NCBI GenBank assembly: GCA_905221235.1
Contig: CAJNCJ010000001.1
Span: 1 to 64,000, forward strand
Direction of reading: 5' to 3'
From: a bacterium
Lineage (GTDB): Bacteria > Bacillota > Bacilli > Lactobacillales > Streptococcaceae
DNA length: 64,000 nucleotides
Under the pieces are notes generated by a model that did no database searches, had not been told where the DNA came from, and was given only the letters and a program-made list of their open reading frames with translations. Shown piece after piece: positions 47,433 through 55,812 of this stretch (the stretch's first letter is position 1; each line of letters begins with the position of its first letter). The position numbers and the translations under genes were made by a program.

Positions 47433-47846
47433 TTAATTCATTTTTTCACTAATAGCTTTATCACCTTTTATGACCATTATTGCTGCAAAAATATTTATCA
47501 AAACACAGACATAATATAGAATCGCTCCAAAACCTAAATCCGATCTTCCAACCAATTCTTTTGTTATTGAAAAATGAACAAAAATTCCGAATAAACTTAC
47601 TAGAATAACTATAATAGATGTAATAATTTGAAGCACCCTTCCTTTGCCAATTACTAAAGACAATAAAAAAGTAATCACAAATGCACCATACCAAATCAAA
47701 AATAAATACCATAATGGTGCATCTAAATATTCTGAAACATGTTCACTTAATGGAGGTATAAACTGATTACCCGATGAAACAACTGGCAATAAGAAAGTAA
47801 TCAATCCTACTAAACTAGCTAGAGTTATTAATTTTTTAAATTTCAT
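47433..47846 (-). CDS. Four-helix membrane protein of unknown function
   Basis: A 137-residue protein with four predicted membrane helices (about residues 5-23, 44-65, 72-95 and 105-128) and a short basic C-terminus. No family motif is recognised. It is in line with the surface operon, 73 bp downstream of the 124-residue gene; that gap holds a hairpin (CTTACC..CAGTA at about 47872-47905). Confidence 0.6.
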   Translation of the reverse strand: MKFKKLITLASLVGLITFLLPVVSSGNQFIPPLSEHVSEYLDAPLWYLFLIWYGAFVITFLLSLVIGKGRVLQIITSIIVILVSLFGIFVHFSITKELVGRSDLGFGAILYYVCVLINIFAAIMVIKGDKAISEKMN

Positions 47847-47871
47847 TCATATTCTCCCTATATACAATTTC

Positions 47872-47905
47872 TTACCCCAGTAACTTTTAGGGTACTGAGG
47901 TAAGC
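47872..47905 (-). other. Intercistronic hairpin in the surface operon
   Basis: Minus-strand CTTACCTCAGTA and TACTGGGGTAAG arms with a 10-nt loop. No T tract follows on the minus strand, so it looks like an mRNA-stability or processing element rather than a terminator. Confidence 0.45.
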
Positions 47906-47919
47906 TTTTAATGTGTAGT

Positions 47920-48294
47920 CTATTTTACTCGGTTAAAGGTTTGATCTGGCTCTTGAAGATAAAGTTCCTTATCTTTTAACATATATTTTGTTTTTCCTAA
48001 ATTTCTTCCTTTAGTGTCTGTGATTGTCAATTCTTTCTTTTGTTTATCAATTTTCACTAGTCTTTGTTCTTTGTCTCCGTCTGAATCCTCAGAGGTGACG
48101 GTCCCAGCATTTCCTTTAATCACCATGACTAAATGATCACGTTTTGTTAAAATTTCATAAGTTCCATCTAAGGGATCAGTCGTTAATTTCTTTATTCCAA
48201 AAATTAACACTAGTGCAATTACAACTAAACCTGCAATGCTCTCCTTACGTTTTGTTTCAAATAAGCTTTTTAATTTACCAATTACATTTTCCAT
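47920..48294 (-). CDS. Small bitopic exported protein
   Basis: A 124-residue protein. A basic N-terminus (KRKE) is followed by one membrane helix (about residues 18-36, SIAGLVVIALVLIFGI), after which the rest is outside and beta-rich (DGTYEILTKRDHLVMVIKG; core DGTYEIL). No lipobox is present. It lies 16 bp after the choline-binding gene and is likely coupled. Function unknown. Confidence 0.62.
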   Translation of the reverse strand: MENVIGKLKSLFETKRKESIAGLVVIALVLIFGIKKLTTDPLDGTYEILTKRDHLVMVIKGNAGTVTSEDSDGDKEQRLVKIDKQKKELTITDTKGRNLGKTKYMLKDKELYLQEPDQTFNRVK

Positions 48295-48310
48295 ATTGAA
48301 CTCTAATTCC

Positions 48311-49285
48311 TTATTTTACCCACTTACCTGAGCCATCTACTTTGTAGCCATCTGGGGTACGTTCGTTGACTGCCATCTTACCATTCGATTTGAGGTAGTA
48401 GTCACCTACCCATTGGTTACGAGCATAGCTTCCTTCTGACGTTAGGTAATAGTAAGATTGGTAGCTACTATCATAAATCCACTCACTCTTGGCCATTTTA
48501 CCATCTGATTTAAGGTAGTAACTTCCAGCCCAGGTATTACGTGCATAGCTACCCTCTGCTGTCAAGTAATAGTATGATTTATAGTTATTGTCATAAATCC
48601 ACTCGCTCTTAGCCATGTAGCCACCTGATTTGAGGTAATAACTTCCTGACCAAGCATTTTGAACAAAGTTACCTGAAGCATTTAGGTAGAAGTAAGAATT
48701 GTACTGAACATCAAAAATCCATTGATTGACTACTTTAACACCAACTTTATAGTAAGAAGAACCTGACCAACCAGTCTGACCTGAGTTAGAGCTAGTGGTT
48801 TGTTTTGGAGCTTCAGTAGCTTTGGGTGCTTCTACTTTCTTAATAGGATAGTATTCCTTATCTGATATTCTAAAAATTTCTGAACGTCCAAAATAACGTT
48901 TTCCAAAATCATCTACACTATATATATCTAAATAATAATTGCCATCCTCTACTAGAAGTAAATTAATACCCGACTGTAATCTATTCTTGCCATCAAATTT
49001 ACCAAAATAATGCGATTCAGTCAAAGTTCCAGTACTCTCATTAACTATATCAAAATAGAGAGAAGTACTATCATTAACGTTGGAACTTCTTTGTAGGTCA
49101 ACTAAAAGAGTAGCTGATGTAGAACCTCCCGCTGTCGGTATTAAGGTGATTTTCAAGGGATTTTGAGTATCCTTGACACTCATATCTGTTAAGGCATGAA
49201 CCTCCATTGGTTTAGAAGTCATAAGACCCACTGATAACAACGAACCTGCTAATAAAGAACTAACTAATATTTTTTTATTTTTCAT
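48311..49285 (-). CDS. Choline-binding protein with unassigned N-terminal domain
   Basis: A 324-residue secreted protein. A signal peptide (about residues 1-31, ending MEVHA) is followed by a beta-rich domain of about 120 residues (DTQNPLKITLIPTAGGSTSATLLVDLQRS; core LKITLIPTAGG), then a short linker and about seven choline-binding repeats of the 40-residue type (SEWIYDSSYQSYYYLTSEGSYARN; core SEWIYDSSYQS). The C-terminus TPDGYKVDGSGKWVK ends the repeats, as in CbpF/CbpC-like proteins. The N-domain is not one I recognise. It follows the SEC10-type gene by 24 bp. Confidence 0.83.
   Translation of the reverse strand: MKNKKILVSSLLAGSLLSVGLMTSKPMEVHALTDMSVKDTQNPLKITLIPTAGGSTSATLLVDLQRSSNVNDSTSLYFDIVNESTGTLTESHYFGKFDGKNRLQSGINLLLVEDGNYYLDIYSVDDFGKRYFGRSEIFRISDKEYYPIKKVEAPKATEAPKQTTSSNSGQTGWSGSSYYKVGVKVVNQWIFDVQYNSYFYLNASGNFVQNAWSGSYYLKSGGYMAKSEWIYDNNYKSYYYLTAEGSYARNTWAGSYYLKSDGKMAKSEWIYDSSYQSYYYLTSEGSYARNQWVGDYYLKSNGKMAVNERTPDGYKVDGSGKWVK
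48370..48740 (-). repeat. 120-bp choline-binding repeat array in the 324-aa protein
   Basis: Near-identical units recur at about 48374, 48494 and 48614 with a period of 120 bp, two 20-residue choline-binding repeats per unit. The same 120-bp layout occurs in cbpL at 60.85-61.2 kb. Confidence 0.75.
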
Positions 49286-49309
49286 GATTTCAAATTCCTT
49301 TTCTCATCC

Positions 49310-52252
49310 TTATCCTACCCACTCACCGTTGGTATTGACTGTATAGCCATCTGGTGTAGTGGTGTTTACTGCTAAAGCTCCTGAACTATAGGCGTAGTAC
49401 CATTTACCAGAAACTTTAAACCATCCTGTTATCATAGCACCTGACTTGTCAAGATAGTACCATGAACCATTATCTTTTACCCATCCTGTAGCCATTGTGC
49501 CTGAGTTATTCAAGTAATACCATGTACCGTTATCTTTTATCCAACCTGTAGCCATTGAGCCTGACTTGTTCAAGTAATACCATGTGCCATTATCTTTTAC
49601 CCATCCTGTAGCCATTGAACCTGACTTGGTCAGGTAATACCATGTACCGTTGTCTTTTACCCAATCTGTAGCCATTGAGCCTGAGTTGTTCAAGTAATAC
49701 CACATGTCACCAGTTTTGACCCATCCAGTTTGCATCCAACCTACTTGGTCAAAGTAGTACCATTTATCCTTGATTTGTTCCCAACCGTTGGTTGTATATG
49801 AACCGTCAGCATGTTTGTACCACCAACGACCAGATGATTCAATCCAGTTACCAGCTTGTGAGTCTTCTACTTTCTTGAGTTCTGTATCTGTTTTCTTCTT
49901 CGCTTGTTTCCCTGCAAGATACTCCAGATACCAATCTGATAAATTGTAGTCGTCCTTGCTTTCAGCCTTAACCAACTTATCAAATTTTTCTTGAATTTCA
50001 GCTAATTTAGCTTGTTCAGCTTTCAATTTAGCTGTAACGGCATCCAATTTATCTTGTGCCAATTTTGCAGCAGATTTTGCTTGAGTCAATTTTGTTTCTA
50101 AATCAGCTACTTTTGCTTTTGCATCTGCAAGATTTTTATCTGCGTTTAGATAAGCACTCAATTCAGTTGCAATTGCTTTCGCATTTGACACCAATTGGTC
50201 TTTTTCTGCATGGAGCTTTTCTTGTTTAGCTTGAAGAGCTTTCAACTTGTTTTCTTCTGCTTGCAATTTTGCTTGCGCACTTGTAAGAGCAGTTTCAGCA
50301 TCTTTTTGAACAGTTTTGGCTGTAGCAAGTTCATCTTTAGCTGTTTTAAGAGCAGTTTGTTTTTCTGCTTGGCTTCTTGAGAAGTTTTCAACAGCTTTTT
50401 CAGCAGTTGCTTTACGTTCTTGTGCATTTGTTAAAGCAAGATTTGCTAATTGCAAGTTCTTTTCGGCAACTTCTGTTTGAAGTGGTGTTGCTGATTTGCT
50501 TGCCAATTCTTTTTCAGCGTCTGTTTTGGCTTCAAATGCAGAAGCATATTTGCGTGAAGCTGATGCCAATTCTGCTTTAGCGTTTGCAAGAGCAGTTTGA
50601 GCTTGGCTGTTTTGTTTTTGAGCTTCAGCTAGATTTGCTTCGAGTTGGGAAAGGTCTTGGTTGAGGTTGATCGGTTGTTTTGTTTCACTAGCAAAAGTAT
50701 TTACAAACCAATGATTACCATCAATGTTAGCAATTGTCATTGCAACGCTGTTTTTAGCATTTAGATTATTAGTCAAGTGTCCCCACTTAGAACTTTTATC
50801 AAAGAATGAATACATTCTGAATGCTGTCACAACAGATTGTTTCAATTCAGACATATTAGTTGCAGATTGAGAATCAACCACTGGAGCTAAGTTTTCACCA
50901 CTATCAGACAATTGATGTTGTTTTTCAATTGGTTTTGTAATGCTGAAAGGTAGATGTCCGTCTGTTGATGGGCTTGTACCACGTTTTTCATATTCTTTAG
51001 CAATTTGTTTGCTATAATTGATTGCATCTTGAGCTACGTTAGGATGGTTATCACGTCCAACTAATTTTGAAACTTCAGTTAAGAGTTTTGTATAGAAATG
51101 ACTGATTTCAATAATTTGATCATTTGTTAAATTATTAATATCAACTGTACGTTTAGAGTCGACTTGTTCATTAATGTTAACAATGAATTTTTTATTAATT
51201 TCTAAAGCCATTTTTTGTAGCAAATCACTAGCTTTAGCTGTACGTGTATTCATCCAATTTTCATATGCATCTTTGAAAGTCACTTGGTCTTTATCAAATC
51301 CATATTTGACTTTTTCTTCAGCGGTTAAGTTGTAAATAACGTTAGTAGCTGTGATGGTGTCTGTTGACAACTTGGCTTTTTGTGCATCCAATGCAGTTTG
51401 CGCTTCTTTTTCTTTAGACGCTGTAGCATCTGCTTTTTCTTGGATAGAATTTACTTTATTTTGGTCGGCGTCCATCATTTCTTTAGCTAGTTTCAAGGCG
51501 TCATTTTTGACATTCACATTGTTTGTAGCTTGTTTGATGGCGTCTGCGCGAGTGCTATCTGCTTTCTTAGCAGTTTCGACAGCTTTTGTAGCGCTTGAGA
51601 TATTCGCATTGGCTTGTTCAATATCTTTTTCAGCTTGGGCAAGAGAGGCTTTTGCTTCGCCAAGTCCTGAACCATTTAGCGCGTCTTCAGCTGATTTCAC
51701 ATTTGCTTCTTTAGCGGTTACTGCTTTATCCGCTTGGTCTTTCTTACTTGTTGCGCTTGCAACGTTAGCAGTTTCAGTTGCTACAGTTTCAGTTTGTGCT
51801 TTAATCGCTTCAGTAGACGCTTCAGTGGCTTTTTGATTGGCTTCCTGAGCTTTTACATTGGCGTCTTGTTTAGCTTTTGTAGCAGTGATATTTTTTTCTG
51901 TAGCATTGGCTTTAACAGTTTCAGCTGATTTTAAGTCCTCTTTAGCGCTTGTCAAAGCAGTTTCAGTAGTTGTGACAACTTTGTTAGCAGAAGTAGCTTC
52001 AGCTTTTGCTGTTTCACTTTCAGCTTCAACTTGCTTAACAGTAGACGCTTGAGCATCAAGAGCAGGATTGACATCAGAAGATTTCTTCACTTCTGGTTTA
52101 GCGTCAGCTACAGGTTTAGAAACAAGAGCTGGTTCATTGACAGCAGTAGTTTCAACTGCTGTTGTAGTAGTTGCTTCTTGAGCAAATGCAGGCACACCAA
52201 CAGACGCAAGCGCAATAGCTGTTGAAGTTGTGAGGGTTTTCAGTTTCTTCAT
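49310..52252 (-). CDS. SEC10/PgrA-domain coiled-coil choline-binding surface protein
   Basis: A protein of about 980 residues. A signal peptide (ending VPAFAQ|EA) is followed by an Ala/Lys/Glu coiled coil (about 60-290). A domain at about 300-540 (contains YGFDKDQVTFKDAYENWMN, TNDQIIEISHFYTKLL and NHWFVNTFASETK) resembles the SEC10/PgrA surface-exclusion domain of conjugative plasmids and streptococcal adhesins. A second coiled coil follows (about 545-770), and nine choline-binding repeats end TPDGYTVNTNGEWVG. The C-terminus anchors it to teichoic-acid choline, where SEC10 proteins usually carry LPxTG. The start at 52252 is 6 nt after AAAGGAG; the adjacent ATG at 52255 is 3 nt away. First gene of the surface operon, divergent from Rgg. 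Confidence 0.83.
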   Translation of the reverse strand: MKKLKTLTTSTAIALASVGVPAFAQEATTTTAVETTAVNEPALVSKPVADAKPEVKKSSDVNPALDAQASTVKQVEAESETAKAEATSANKVVTTTETALTSAKEDLKSAETVKANATEKNITATKAKQDANVKAQEANQKATEASTEAIKAQTETVATETANVASATSKKDQADKAVTAKEANVKSAEDALNGSGLGEAKASLAQAEKDIEQANANISSATKAVETAKKADSTRADAIKQATNNVNVKNDALKLAKEMMDADQNKVNSIQEKADATASKEKEAQTALDAQKAKLSTDTITATNVIYNLTAEEKVKYGFDKDQVTFKDAYENWMNTRTAKASDLLQKMALEINKKFIVNINEQVDSKRTVDINNLTNDQIIEISHFYTKLLTEVSKLVGRDNHPNVAQDAINYSKQIAKEYEKRGTSPSTDGHLPFSITKPIEKQHQLSDSGENLAPVVDSQSATNMSELKQSVVTAFRMYSFFDKSSKWGHLTNNLNAKNSVAMTIANIDGNHWFVNTFASETKQPINLNQDLSQLEANLAEAQKQNSQAQTALANAKAELASASRKYASAFEAKTDAEKELASKSATPLQTEVAEKNLQLANLALTNAQERKATAEKAVENFSRSQAEKQTALKTAKDELATAKTVQKDAETALTSAQAKLQAEENKLKALQAKQEKLHAEKDQLVSNAKAIATELSAYLNADKNLADAKAKVADLETKLTQAKSAAKLAQDKLDAVTAKLKAEQAKLAEIQEKFDKLVKAESKDDYNLSDWYLEYLAGKQAKKKTDTELKKVEDSQAGNWIESSGRWWYKHADGSYTTNGWEQIKDKWYYFDQVGWMQTGWVKTGDMWYYLNNSGSMATDWVKDNGTWYYLTKSGSMATGWVKDNGTWYYLNKSGSMATGWIKDNGTWYYLNNSGTMATGWVKDNGSWYYLDKSGAMITGWFKVSGKWYYAYSSGALAVNTTTPDGYTVNTNGEWVG
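49440..49740 (-). repeat. 60-bp choline-binding repeat array
   Basis: Five nearly identical 60-bp units encode 20-residue repeats such as TGWVKDNGTWYYLNKSGSMA. Their DNA similarity suggests recent expansion and potential for copy-number change by recombination. Confidence 0.85.
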
Positions 52253-52302
52253 CATTTTCTCCTTTAATGACTGATAGAATAGGATTGAGTGGTAAGTCAA
52301 TC

Positions 52303-52324
52303 CTTGTTATACTAGTATAACAAG
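52303..52324. promoter_or_regulatory. Perfect palindrome upstream of the surface operon
   Basis: Two 11-bp arms CTTGTTATACT and AGTATAACAAG abut without a spacer, giving a perfect 22-bp palindrome about 50 bp before the start codon at 52252. A TATACT (-10-like) is within it on the minus strand, so a bound regulator would block that promoter. It is a candidate operator. Confidence 0.65.
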
Positions 52325-52388
52325 CTTACTTTATTTTCCATTCTTTCCCTTATCATACCATAATAGATATTTAAATTTTTCGGCATTT

Positions 52389-52460
52389 AAACTATAGTTT
52401 CAATGTTATTTAAAAAATCCAAAAATAGCATAGAATTCTAATATTTTGTAACTATAGTTT
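52389..52460. promoter_or_regulatory. Paired AACTATAGTT palindromes between the Rgg gene and the surface operon
   Basis: AAACTATAGTTT at 52389-52400 and AACTATAGTT at 52450-52459 are palindromic, 60 bp apart centre to centre. They flank the Rgg -10 (TATAAT at 52491-52496) on the upstream side. Candidate Rgg-binding sites. Confidence 0.5.
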
Positions 52461-52525
52461 TCTTTTCTCTATTTTTTCTCTAAATTTTTGTATAATAGTT
52501 TTAGAAGTATGTAAGGAGATTATTT

Positions 52526-53431
52526 ATGGAAAATCTATACCCATTTGGAGCTACATTTAAGTATCTGCGCGAAGCACGAGGACTCAGCCTAAAGGAAGCC
52601 GCCTCAGATATCGTATCACCACAGTTCCTAAGTCAATTTGAAAAAGGAGACAAAGGAATTTCACTTGAAAACTTTGCCAAACTGTTAATTGTTATCGGAG
52701 TGGAATGGAATGATTTTGTTCTAGCCTATGCAAATAAAGGTGGAGACTGCTTAGAATTACCTGCTATTGAATTTGGCAAGCATGTGGTCCATGAAGAAGA
52801 TATTCTCACTTACATTGAAGAATACGAAAAATTATTTGATGTCTATCTAAAAGACAATTCACTTCAAGCAGAGATGATTTTTAAATCAATCAAATTAAGA
52901 CATTATCCAACCATATCAAAGAGTCCAGAAACTGTTGCCAGAATTCAAAACATTATCAATCATTTAATGAAATCGGATGTCTTTAATAGTATCGAACTTG
53001 AAATTTATCGCGTCATCGTCAATCATTCTCCTATGGAACTTATTGACCATATGAGCAAACAATTACTACTTATGTACAAAGAAAGTGCTAATACTGACAC
53101 CTACATCCGTATTTTAAATGCTCTCACTTTCTCCGTAAAATATTTCTCTGAACTGGGTTACTATCAAAAGGCTGATGATATTATTAAAAAAATTAAATCA
53201 CTTCAGACCTTCGAACGAGGCTACCTGGCTATTCCCCTCATGTTCCTAGAAGTTGAACATGTTTACAATCAATTTAGATGGAATAAACCTGAGGCTATTC
53301 CCTTAGCAAAAAATTTATTTAATTATCTTCAAAGCGCAAAATTTATTGATCAGCAATACTACTCTAATTTTATCAACGCCTTCACTTATCATTGCCATGC
53401 ATTAAATAAGACTGGAATTGATTTATTCTAA
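52526..53431 (+). CDS. Rgg/GadR/MutR-family transcriptional regulator
   Basis: A 301-residue protein. An N-terminal XRE-type helix-turn-helix (FKYLREARGLSLKEAASDIVS, residues about 11-31; core REARGLSLKEAA) with SQFEKGDKGISLENF is followed by a C-terminal helical TPR-like domain (TIGR01716 type) that in Rggs binds a short hydrophobic peptide. No SHP-like peptide gene is seen within the flanking gaps, so a stand-alone Rgg is likely. The start at 52526 has AAGGAG 8 nt upstream. It is divergent from, and probably regulates, the six-gene surface operon. Confidence 0.85.
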   Translation: MENLYPFGATFKYLREARGLSLKEAASDIVSPQFLSQFEKGDKGISLENFAKLLIVIGVEWNDFVLAYANKGGDCLELPAIEFGKHVVHEEDILTYIEEYEKLFDVYLKDNSLQAEMIFKSIKLRHYPTISKSPETVARIQNIINHLMKSDVFNSIELEIYRVIVNHSPMELIDHMSKQLLLMYKESANTDTYIRILNALTFSVKYFSELGYYQKADDIIKKIKSLQTFERGYLAIPLMFLEVEHVYNQFRWNKPEAIPLAKNLFNYLQSAKFIDQQYYSNFINAFTYHCHALNKTGIDLF

Positions 53432-53435
53432 TCAT

Positions 53436-53468
53436 CAAAAAAGTTGCTCCATTTAAGGAACAACTTTT
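53436..53468. terminator. Bidirectional terminator Rgg / SDR
   Basis: AAAAAAGTTGCTCC and GGAACAACTTTTTT arms between the convergent stops. Confidence 0.85.
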
Positions 53469-54224
53469 TTATTTATAATTAAAAGTCTCCCCTGCCAACT
53501 TATCAGCTAGCTTGGGAAAGAGGGTATAAAACTTATGAGCTAGGTTCAACAACATCGGAAGATTGAGTTCTCGTTTGTTTTTTCCTATAATCTTGACAAT
53601 CTTTTTAGCCACTGCATCTGGTTCTAGCAGGAAGCGGTCAACCGACTTGAGATAGGTTCCATCTGGGTCGGCTTGGTCAAAAAATCCTGTGCGGACTGGT
53701 CCTGGATTGACCGTCGTTACATAAACACCGTAGGACATGAGTTCGAGACGCAAAGCATTTGAAAAACCAATAGCTGCAAACTTGGTCGCTGAGTAAAGAC
53801 TAGACTTGCCAGTAGCGATCAAACCTGCCATGCTGACGATATTGATGATATGGCCTTTTCGACTTTCCTTCATACGAGTCGCAAGGCGACGAGACAGATT
53901 CATCAAAGCAAAGGTATTGACCTCGAACATCTGGTGAATATCTTGGTCAGAAATCTGGTCAAATTCCTCGAAAATCCCGTAACCAGCGTTGTTAATCAAG
54001 ACATCAATCTTGCCATAGCGAAGATAGAGATCAGTGACCAGAGATGCTAAGGCTGAATCATCGGTAATGTCTATTTCAATCAATTCTGCATGGGGATGAT
54101 TTCCGTAGAGTTGAGCTAATTTTTCCCTATCTCGACCAAGCAAGATGAGCTGGTCTTCTGGTAAAAGTTTGACCATTTCTTGGGCTAGACCACCGCTAGC
54201 TCCGGTAATCAGAATAGTAGGCAT
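53469..54224 (-). CDS. Short-chain dehydrogenase/reductase
   Basis: A 251-residue SDR. The coenzyme motif is TGASGGLAQEM (residues 6-16), NNAGYG follows, and the catalytic Ser-Tyr-Lys set is SMAG and YSATK. The class matches DltE-like SDRs of streptococci, substrate unknown. The start at 54224 lies 20 bp after the rnz stop, with AAAGGA upstream. It is the last gene of the miaA-hflX-rnz-SDR run. Confidence 0.88.
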   Translation of the reverse strand: MPTILITGASGGLAQEMVKLLPEDQLILLGRDREKLAQLYGNHPHAELIEIDITDDSALASLVTDLYLRYGKIDVLINNAGYGIFEEFDQISDQDIHQMFEVNTFALMNLSRRLATRMKESRKGHIINIVSMAGLIATGKSSLYSATKFAAIGFSNALRLELMSYGVYVTTVNPGPVRTGFFDQADPDGTYLKSVDRFLLEPDAVAKKIVKIIGKNKRELNLPMLLNLAHKFYTLFPKLADKLAGETFNYK

Positions 54225-54244
54225 ACTTATCCTTTCTCAATCTG

Positions 54245-55174
54245 TTAGATTTCCACTTCTTCCAAGTCTTTGACTACATGCACATTTTCAAAAATTGTGG
54301 CCGCATCATTCTTGAGCTTGCTGATATCTTTTGAGAGGAAACGGGCACTGATATGGTTGAGCAGGAGGCGTTTAGCACCTGCTTCTACAGCAACCTTCGC
54401 TGCCTGCATATTGGTTGAGTGACCATGATTGCGAGCAATTTGTTCATCTCCCTTGCCATAAGTGGACTCATGAACCAGGACATCAGCATTGACAGCCAGA
54501 CGCACACTAGCACTGGTTTTACGGGTATCACCAAGAATAGTGATAATTTTACCTGGACGTGGCGCTGAGATATAGTCAGCAGCCTTGATTTCAGTACCGT
54601 CTTCAAGAACAACATCCTGACCGTTTTTGATTTTTCCAAAAAGCGGGCCAAATGGGACACCAGCTGCCTTGAGTTTTTCAGCATCCAAAGTTCCTTCTAG
54701 GTCCTTTTGCATGACACGATAACCAACACAGAAAATAGTGTGGTCCAACTCCTCTGCATACACAGTGAATTTATCGGTCTCCAGGATTTTTCCTAGAGAA
54801 TCTTGATCAAACTCATGAAAATGAATGCGGTAAGGCAGGCGAGATCCTGATACACGTAGACTGGTTAAGACAAAGGACTTGATCCCTTGCGGTCCATAGA
54901 TTTCCAAATCTGTCTGCTCTTCATTTGCCTGAAAGGCACGGCTAGAAAGGAATCCTGGCAAGCCAAAAATGTGGTCTCCATGCAGGTGGGTGATAAAGAT
55001 TTTGCTGACCTTACGTGGTCGAATCGTTGTTTCCAGAATGCGATTTTGCGTTCCTTCTCCACAGTCAAAGAGCCAGACTTCGTTAATCTCGTCCAAGAGC
55101 TTCAGGGCGAGACTTGAAACATTGCGGGCTTTAGAGGGCTGACCAGCCCCCGTTCCTAAAAATTGAATATCCAT
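54245..55174 (-). CDS. rnz: Ribonuclease Z
   Basis: A 309-residue metallo-beta-lactamase-fold tRNA 3' endonuclease. Zinc ligands are in [21 protein letters not shown] and NHISAR. A normal rnz length with the flexible exosite arm (about 150-190). It removes 3' trailers from tRNA precursors lacking encoded CCA. It follows the hypothetical gene by 14 bp in the hflX operon. Confidence 0.94.
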   Translation of the reverse strand: MDIQFLGTGAGQPSKARNVSSLALKLLDEINEVWLFDCGEGTQNRILETTIRPRKVSKIFITHLHGDHIFGLPGFLSSRAFQANEEQTDLEIYGPQGIKSFVLTSLRVSGSRLPYRIHFHEFDQDSLGKILETDKFTVYAEELDHTIFCVGYRVMQKDLEGTLDAEKLKAAGVPFGPLFGKIKNGQDVVLEDGTEIKAADYISAPRPGKIITILGDTRKTSASVRLAVNADVLVHESTYGKGDEQIARNHGHSTNMQAAKVAVEAGAKRLLLNHISARFLSKDISKLKNDAATIFENVHVVKDLEEVEI

Positions 55175-55188
55175 TCGATACTTTCTAA

Positions 55189-55812
55189 TTAATCAATATA
55201 TAACATGGCTGTGCGGTTTTCCGATCGGAAATAGCGCTTGCCAGAAAAAGCAGCAGCTTCTTGCAATAAATCCTCTTGGCTGTAGCCTTTGAGACGTTTA
55301 CGACCATCAGCCAAGCTTTCCAAATCAGTCAAAGCTGTGAGACTTTCCACACTAACAACTTCCTCATCTCCGACAGCCTTCATGTAAATCTTTCCAGACT
55401 CTTCAAAGACTAGTTGATGAGGAAAAATTTGTGCAATCTCAAAGAGCAAGTCTTCTGAAATAACCTCTTCATTTTCAGAAAAAATTCGAGCCAGACCCTC
55501 ACTCTCATAGCAAAAACCAAAGGATTTACCAGACAGATTCAGACGAATAAAAGGCTTGCTTTCTAGGGTGAAACTTGGTTCAGCATTGTAGAGATTCAGT
55601 TCCTGACTGAGTTCTGCAAAATAATCCGTCGCAGCCTCAGGACTCTTTTTCTGGTAGAGTTCAGCAAAGCAGGCATTGACCACACTTGGCGGAGGAGTAA
55701 TCAGTGCCAACTGCTCCTGCTCTGTTTTACCAGATAGAAGTTGTTCTAGATAGACCTTGTCCAGATTTGTATAACCTCCATACTTTAGAGCTAAAGTTTT
55801 AATATCAGTCAT
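55189..55812 (-). CDS. Conserved hypothetical protein in the hflX operon
   Basis: A 207-residue cytosolic protein with no signal or helix. It is acidic, and opens [26 protein letters not shown] recognise no motif or domain. It overlaps the end of hflX by 8 bp and precedes rnz by 14 bp, so it is cotranscribed and translationally coupled with RNA-processing genes. No function is assigned. Confidence 0.75.
   Translation of the reverse strand: MTDIKTLALKYGGYTNLDKVYLEQLLSGKTEQEQLALITPPPSVVNACFAELYQKKSPEAATDYFAELSQELNLYNAEPSFTLESKPFIRLNLSGKSFGFCYESEGLARIFSENEEVISEDLLFEIAQIFPHQLVFEESGKIYMKAVGDEEVVSVESLTALTDLESLADGRKRLKGYSQEDLLQEAAAFSGKRYFRSENRTAMLYID

Noticed and set aside
49440..49740. Regular 60-bp spacing considered as a CRISPR array
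   Set aside because: The repeats are in-frame protein-coding choline-binding motifs without unique spacers, and no cas genes are present.
51351..51836. 161-codon plus-strand frame antisense to the SEC10-type gene
   Set aside because: It is a Ser/Phe/Ala-rich shadow of Ala/Lys coiled-coil codons with no start signals.
52267..52320. 17-codon plus-strand frame (MTDRIGLSGKSILVILV) with a hydrophobic end resembling a SHP pheromone for the Rgg
   Set aside because: No ribosome-binding site precedes the ATG, it lies antisense to the leader of the surface gene, and its end is dictated by the palindrome. It lacks the charged N-terminus and Asp/Glu-Ile-Ile-type core of known SHPs.
52322..52351. 9-codon minus-strand frame (MENKVSLLY) preceded by AAGGGA as a leader peptide
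   Set aside because: Too short to separate from chance, and its last codons are set by the palindrome; no attenuator structure follows.
45051..53431. Surface locus considered as an integrative conjugative element because of the SEC10/PgrA domain
   Set aside because: No integrase, relaxase, type IV secretion or att repeat is visible.
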